This document shows positions 60,973-64,000 of a stretch of DNA of 64,000 bases, one piece after another. Below the pieces are notes generated by a model. That model searched no databases, was not told the DNA's origin, and was given only the letters and a program-made list of their open reading frames with translations. Both the position numbers and the translations under genes were made by a program. Each line of letters opens with the position of its first letter. Position 1 is the first letter of the stretch. Origin of the DNA: Buttiauxella ferragutiae (GTDB lineage Bacteria > Pseudomonadota > Gammaproteobacteria > Enterobacterales > Enterobacteriaceae). The stretch lies in assembly GCF_001654915.1 (NCBI RefSeq), contig NZ_LXEQ01000053.1; one strand, given 5' to 3'.

Positions 60973-62268
60973 ATGAAACGTGTTTCTCAACTAACCGCCG
61001 CCTTGATGTTATCTGGGTTGGCGCACATGGCAATCGCTGCAGACAAGCCTTCCCAAATGACTTTATCCAACCTTCAGGCGCAGCACGGCGTGGTGATTGA
61101 TACCCGTCCCAGTGCTTTTTATAACGGCTGGCCGCAAACCCTGAACGGTGTTGGTGGCCACGAGCCTGCCGCGCTTAATTTATCGGCCAGTTGGTTAGGC
61201 ATGATGAATGACGAGCAACTGCAACTGTGGGCAAAACAACACAATCTGGCATCAGATAGTTTGATTGCGCTGTACGGTCAAAGTGATGAGACAAAAGCGG
61301 TAAAAGTGCGGCTGTCCAAACTGGGTTATCAGCACATCGCTCTGCTGTCTGATGCCCTGCAACAACCGGCACGTTTGCAGAAAATGGCCCACTTCGAGCA
61401 GCTTGTTTATCCGCAGTGGCTACATAACCTGATGCAGAATAAAGACGTTGTGGCAAAACCTGCGGGCGAAGTCAAAATCATCGAAGCCGCCTGGGGCGCG
61501 CCGAAACAGTATCTGCTAAGCCATATTCCTGGCGCGGATTACATCGATACCAACGATATCGAAAGCGAGCCGTTATGGAATAAAGTGTCTGACGACCAAC
61601 TCAAAGCTTTGCTGGCAAAACACGGTATCCGTCATGACACCACGGTGGTGATGTACGGACGTGATGTCTATGCTGCGGCACGTGTCGCACAAATCCTGCT
61701 GTATGCCGGCGTGAAAGACGTGCGTTTGCTGGATGGTGGCTGGCAGAGTTGGGCTGACGCCAAATTACCTGTAGAGCGCGGTTTGCCAAACGAGGTTAAA
61801 CCGGCAGCCGATTTTGGTGCGCCATTCCCAGGCCAACCACAGCTGATGCTCGACACCGAGCAAGCGCGCGGGTTGTTAGGCCGCAAAGATGCCTCGCTGG
61901 TCAGTATCCGTTCGTGGCCGGAGTTTATCGGCACTACCAGTGGTTATAGCTACATCAAGCCAAAAGGTGAGATTGCCGGTGCGCGCTGGGGCCATGCGGG
62001 TTCTGACTCGACGCATATGGAAGATTTCCATAATCCGGACGGCACCATGCGTTCTGCTGATGACATCGCCGCCATGTGGAAGAGCTGGAATATTACGCCG
62101 GATCAGCAAGTGGCCTTTTACTGTGGTACTGGCTGGCGCGCATCAGAAACCTTCATGTATGCCCGTGCGATGGGCTGGAAGAATGTCGGCGTGTACGACG
62201 GCGGCTGGTATGAGTGGAGTAGTAATCCGCAGAATCCGGTAGCTACGGGTGAGCGTAAGCCTCTGTAA
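60973..62268 (+). CDS. ynjE: Periplasmic thiosulfate sulfurtransferase YnjE
   Basis: 431 residues (E. coli 435) with three rhodanese domains. Signal peptide MKRVSQLTAALMLSGLAHMAIA-ADKPS. Active-site loop CGTGWRA with nucleophile Cys at ~384 in the last domain. Other blocks: LLSHIPGADYIDTNDIE, YAGVKDVRLLDGGWQSWADAKLPVERG and NVGVYDGGWYEWSSNPQNPVATGERKPL. Transfers sulfane sulfur; it may belong with YnjBCD, but a terminator separates them. Confidence 0.94.
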   Translation: MKRVSQLTAALMLSGLAHMAIAADKPSQMTLSNLQAQHGVVIDTRPSAFYNGWPQTLNGVGGHEPAALNLSASWLGMMNDEQLQLWAKQHNLASDSLIALYGQSDETKAVKVRLSKLGYQHIALLSDALQQPARLQKMAHFEQLVYPQWLHNLMQNKDVVAKPAGEVKIIEAAWGAPKQYLLSHIPGADYIDTNDIESEPLWNKVSDDQLKALLAKHGIRHDTTVVMYGRDVYAAARVAQILLYAGVKDVRLLDGGWQSWADAKLPVERGLPNEVKPAADFGAPFPGQPQLMLDTEQARGLLGRKDASLVSIRSWPEFIGTTSGYSYIKPKGEIAGARWGHAGSDSTHMEDFHNPDGTMRSADDIAAMWKSWNITPDQQVAFYCGTGWRASETFMYARAMGWKNVGVYDGGWYEWSSNPQNPVATGERKPL

Positions 62269-62280
62269 GATGTTTTAACT

Positions 62281-62304
62281 CGTCCTCTCCTGCCGGAGAG
62301 GACG
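62281..62304. terminator. Hairpin between ynjE and the PAAR gene
   Basis: CGTCCTCTCC and GGAGAGGACG form a perfect 10-bp stem around TGCC between converging genes. T runs are lacking on both sides, so it is a likely but not proven terminator. Confidence 0.6.
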
Positions 62305-62317
62305 AGGATGGTTCCAT

Positions 62318-62605
62318 TTAACCCATATTGACAGTCCCACTCCCAATCACAACACCGCCACAGCTAATACTGTCCCCTGTTCTGGCTGCCGGAATCCCAT
62401 CTATAAACACTGTCCCAGAGCCACTTGAGATAGCGCGAGGATGAGGTGGGTGATCTGGCGGTTTGCTGTGCTCAAAGAGCGGATCACCCAAACGGGCTGC
62501 AGGTAAACCATCAATAAATACTGTTGGTGAACCAGCAACTATCGGCGTGGAATGAAAACCATTGTGTTCAGTTCCTTGATCATTCAGTTTTGCGGCTAAC
62601 GGCAT
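62318..62605 (-). CDS. PAAR-domain spike-tip protein
   Basis: 95 residues, essentially one PAAR domain: GSPTVFIDGLPAARLGDPLFEH, then GSGTVFIDGIPAARTGDSISCGGVVIGSGTVNMG, the double 'VFI(D/N)G-PAAR-GD' pattern. PAAR proteins cap the VgrG spike of type VI secretion systems and help load effectors; the fold binds a metal through His/Cys residues. RBS AAGGA before the ATG. It is the last gene of the minus-strand cluster that begins beyond the window. No VgrG or T6SS structural gene is seen in this window. Confidence 0.9.
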   Translation of the reverse strand: MPLAAKLNDQGTEHNGFHSTPIVAGSPTVFIDGLPAARLGDPLFEHSKPPDHPPHPRAISSGSGTVFIDGIPAARTGDSISCGGVVIGSGTVNMG

Positions 62606-62645
62606 AAATATCCTTATTGCAGTCAGTGAAGATATTAGTTTTTAT

Positions 62646-63278
62646 TTAACGAACTAATACCATTTTACCGTCGATCATGGCGAAGAAGGGGTTCCAGGAG
62701 AATATATGCTCTCCTTTTTCATCGAAAAACTGGATAGGAGATCTTCGACTTGCACCGCCAATGCCAAGACAGAATATTCTATTTTTTTGATATACTAATA
62801 CTTTAAATTTATCCCAGTCTGGAGTGGAATTTACTTTCCCTTGCTTAATTGCATCTACGATTCCAATCGAATTAAAAAATAACTCAGTATCTTCTGTGAA
62901 ATCTGTTATCGCATATTCTTTTAAAGCAATAGAATATTTCTTTTTTACATTTACAAGATCATTGCCTTCCAAGTCATTAAGTATGTCTTTATATATAACA
63001 ATCAGTTGATTCCGTAATTCCATATTGTTCTGTTGAGGAGTGGCTTTTGTCCATTGCCATTCAGGAATGCCTTCTACAATAAAATTTCTGGAGGCTGTCA
63101 ACCAATCATTAGGTTTTTCACGCCCACTAAATTTAATTCTATTAGATACTCCTTTTACTATTGGATTAAAGGTCGTGTCTTTAATGTCTTCGATGGAATA
63201 GCCTTGAGGATCGGTAAAGGAACGCTCGTTTGCACCATCAAAGCTAACCTTGAAATTAGTTATCGTTTCATTAGGCAT
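62646..63278 (-). CDS. Unknown protein, probably the 3' part of a frameshifted exported protein
   Basis: As an independent gene this starts at the ATG at 63278 and encodes 210 residues (MPNETITNFKVSFDGANERS...GKMVLVR) without signal peptide; no purine-rich ribosome site precedes that ATG. The same frame is open upstream through the A8 tract at 63335-63328, reading NRIEYSCEVKVVKLTPNMPNET. That continues naturally from the exported ORF at 63320-63601 if one base is gained. A fused product would have about 318 residues. No family recognised. Next to a PAAR gene, so a secreted-toxin neutralising or adaptor role is possible. AT-rich relative to the backbone. Confidence 0.65.
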   Translation of the reverse strand: MPNETITNFKVSFDGANERSFTDPQGYSIEDIKDTTFNPIVKGVSNRIKFSGREKPNDWLTASRNFIVEGIPEWQWTKATPQQNNMELRNQLIVIYKDILNDLEGNDLVNVKKKYSIALKEYAITDFTEDTELFFNSIGIVDAIKQGKVNSTPDWDKFKVLVYQKNRIFCLGIGGASRRSPIQFFDEKGEHIFSWNPFFAMIDGKMVLVR

Positions 63279-63319
63279 GTTTGGAGTTAATTTAACAACC
63301 TTTACTTCACAAGAATATT

Positions 63320-63601
63320 CTATTCTGTTTTTTTTGATTTTGACGGGTAAAAAATTAACCCTATAGTGTTTTCTTTATTATTCTCTAATGCGTCAGTAAT
63401 ATCACTCCCGGTACTAATGGTTCTTGAACCATCCAAAGTGCTTAAATAATCCAATCCATTTACTGATAAAATACACAAGCTACCTTTAGCATTGAAATAC
63501 GCCGAATACCTAACAGTATCCATATTAACTCCTGCAAAAATGTTAAATGAAACAAAGTAAATAGTGAATACTAAATTTTTAAAAAAAATGTTTATTTTCA
63601 T
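63320..63601 (-). CDS. Small exported protein, probably the 5' part of the frameshifted gene
   Basis: 93 residues beginning MKINIFFKNLVFTIYFVSFNIFAGVNMDTVRYSAYFN, a signal peptide cut near FNIFA-G. The ATG overlaps the preceding gene's stop (ATGA at 63598-63601). The frame ends TEYP-like at ...YPSKSKKTE just after the A8 tract, where the next frame takes over. Taken alone it looks truncated: the stop falls in the middle of a run that continues well in the -1 frame. Immunity proteins of periplasmic toxins often carry signal peptides; that role is only a guess. Confidence 0.65.
   Translation of the reverse strand: MKINIFFKNLVFTIYFVSFNIFAGVNMDTVRYSAYFNAKGSLCILSVNGLDYLSTLDGSRTISTGSDITDALENNKENTIGLIFYPSKSKKTE
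63328..63335 (-). other. A8 tract: slippery site or indel
   Basis: Eight A residues on the minus strand. In the upstream frame the codons are TCA AAA AAA ACA, so A-AAA-AAA forms a -1 slippery heptamer. A -1 shift here, or a ninth A, joins the two ORFs. It may be a programmed shift, a phase-variable tract, a mutation or an assembly error. Confidence 0.6.
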
Positions 63602-63999
63602 AAAATTACTCTATAAGTTGAGCTATCTTTATTCATTGCTTTGCAGATAGCCCATTCACCTTCGCCTTCATCCCAACTATCATTATCTGGAGGATCTTCT
63701 TCACTAACCTCTCCAATACCTTTCTTATTTTTATCGCCTATATCAACCTTAATTTTATATTTTGCATATATTACAATACCGTTATGGAAAAAGATCAGTT
63801 CAAGATCTTTTTCCTTTTTTTTCTCCAATGCAAAACAACATTCAGCAGTGATTTTTGCTTCAGCACTAAAGAATGCCTCCACGATCACAACTTTAAGCCC
63901 AGCCTCGACTTTAGATTCCAGTGCTAAACCAAGCGTCCCTTCATTCTTATCACCTAGCTCAGAATGAAAATCATACTTTTCATCCGATAAATAGCGATA
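63598..63999 (-). CDS. C-terminal part of an unknown protein, possible T6SS effector, cut by the window edge
   Basis: The frame is open from the window end to the TGA at 63598 (133 codons). A GTG at 63888 is only an internal codon. The visible end reads YRYLSDEKYDFHSELGDKNEGTLGLALESKVEAGLKVVIVEAFFSAEAKITAECCFALEKKKEKDLELIFFHNGIVIYAKYKIKVDIGDK and a very acidic tail (SEEDPPDNDSWDEGEGEW). Alternating beta-like segments followed by an acidic tail recall C-terminal parts of large T6SS-linked proteins, but I do not recognise a family. It is coupled by ATGA overlap to the next, signal-peptide-bearing gene, the usual effector-then-immunity order. Confidence 0.65.
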   Translation of the reverse strand, partial: YRYLSDEKYDFHSELGDKNEGTLGLALESKVEAGLKVVIVEAFFSAEAKITAECCFALEKKKEKDLELIFFHNGIVIYAKYKIKVDIGDKNKKGIGEVSEEDPPDNDSWDEGEGEWAICKAMNKDSSTYRVIL

Positions 64000-64000
64000 A

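Noticed and set aside
63641..63967. 108-codon plus-strand frame, Ser/Pro rich
   Set aside because: Antisense to the open, coupled minus-strand gene; low-complexity shadow.

Overview
The window is a chromosomal segment of a member of the Enterobacteriaceae. The backbone order ppsR-aroH-hemP, selO(ydiU)-ydiV-nlpC-btuDEC, ihfA-pheTSM-rplT-rpmI-infC-thrS, ydiY-pfkB-ydiZ-yniABC-ydjM-tcyP, cedA-katE, osmE-nadE, spy-astEBDAC-xthA-ydjX-ynjBCDE is that of E. coli near 38-39 min. The proteins differ from E. coli by many substitutions, and several blocks absent from E. coli sit between the conserved ones. A genus such as Buttiauxella or Kluyvera is my guess; the window alone does not settle it. I saw no tRNA, rRNA, CRISPR array, integrase or complete insertion sequence. 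Dispersed repeats are one full ERIC element, ERIC-like ends and several REP-type hairpins.

Layout. 1-1.7 kb: end of ppsR and aroH, with a TrpR operator overlapping the ppsR stop. 1.85-7.9 kb: a Fur-box-headed hemin locus, hemP-[ERIC]-hemR-hemS-hmuTUV. 7.9-14.3 kb (minus): selO, the anti-flagellar EAL-like ydiV, an orphan LacI-type regulator, nlpC, btuD-btuE-btuC. 14.6-15.6 kb: an extra VirK/YbjX-type gene. 15.6-22.8 kb (minus): translation cluster with three recognisable RNA-level controls: the pheM attenuator, the AUU start of infC and the tRNA-mimicking thrS operator. 23.1-25.9 kb: OmpC-like porin, a small exported protein, ydiY. 26.2-33.9 kb: pfkB, ydiZ, yniA, yniB, yniC, a lone kduD with a KdgR-like box, LexA-boxed ydjM, tcyP, and a periplasmic Sel1-repeat protein.

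34-38 kb: cedA, katE (with a perfect 16-bp inverted repeat in its leader), osmE, nadE. 38.2-47.4 kb: a YddG-type exporter and a complete five-step histidine utilisation cluster (hutU-hutH | hutC, hutF-hutD | hutI-hutG). The HutF plus formylglutamate-type HutG pair means histidine goes to glutamate through N-formylglutamate, and two matching HutC palindromes control the divergent units. 47.6-54.5 kb: spy and the arginine succinyltransferase operon astCADBE behind a sigma-54 promoter. Histidine and arginine catabolism are therefore neighbours in one nitrogen-scavenging block.

54.5-64 kb: an AT-rich orphan gene (54958-55830) whose motifs resemble the ADP-ribosyltransferase-like OspC effector family. 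Then follow xthA, ydjX, and the ynjBCD ABC transporter with the periplasmic rhodanese ynjE. At the right edge is an AT-rich minus-strand cluster: the C-terminal part of an unknown protein cut by the window end, an exported protein split by a frameshift at an A8 tract, and a PAAR spike protein. This looks like a type VI secretion accessory module. The OspC-like gene and the PAAR-linked frameshifted gene are the most novel parts of the window.
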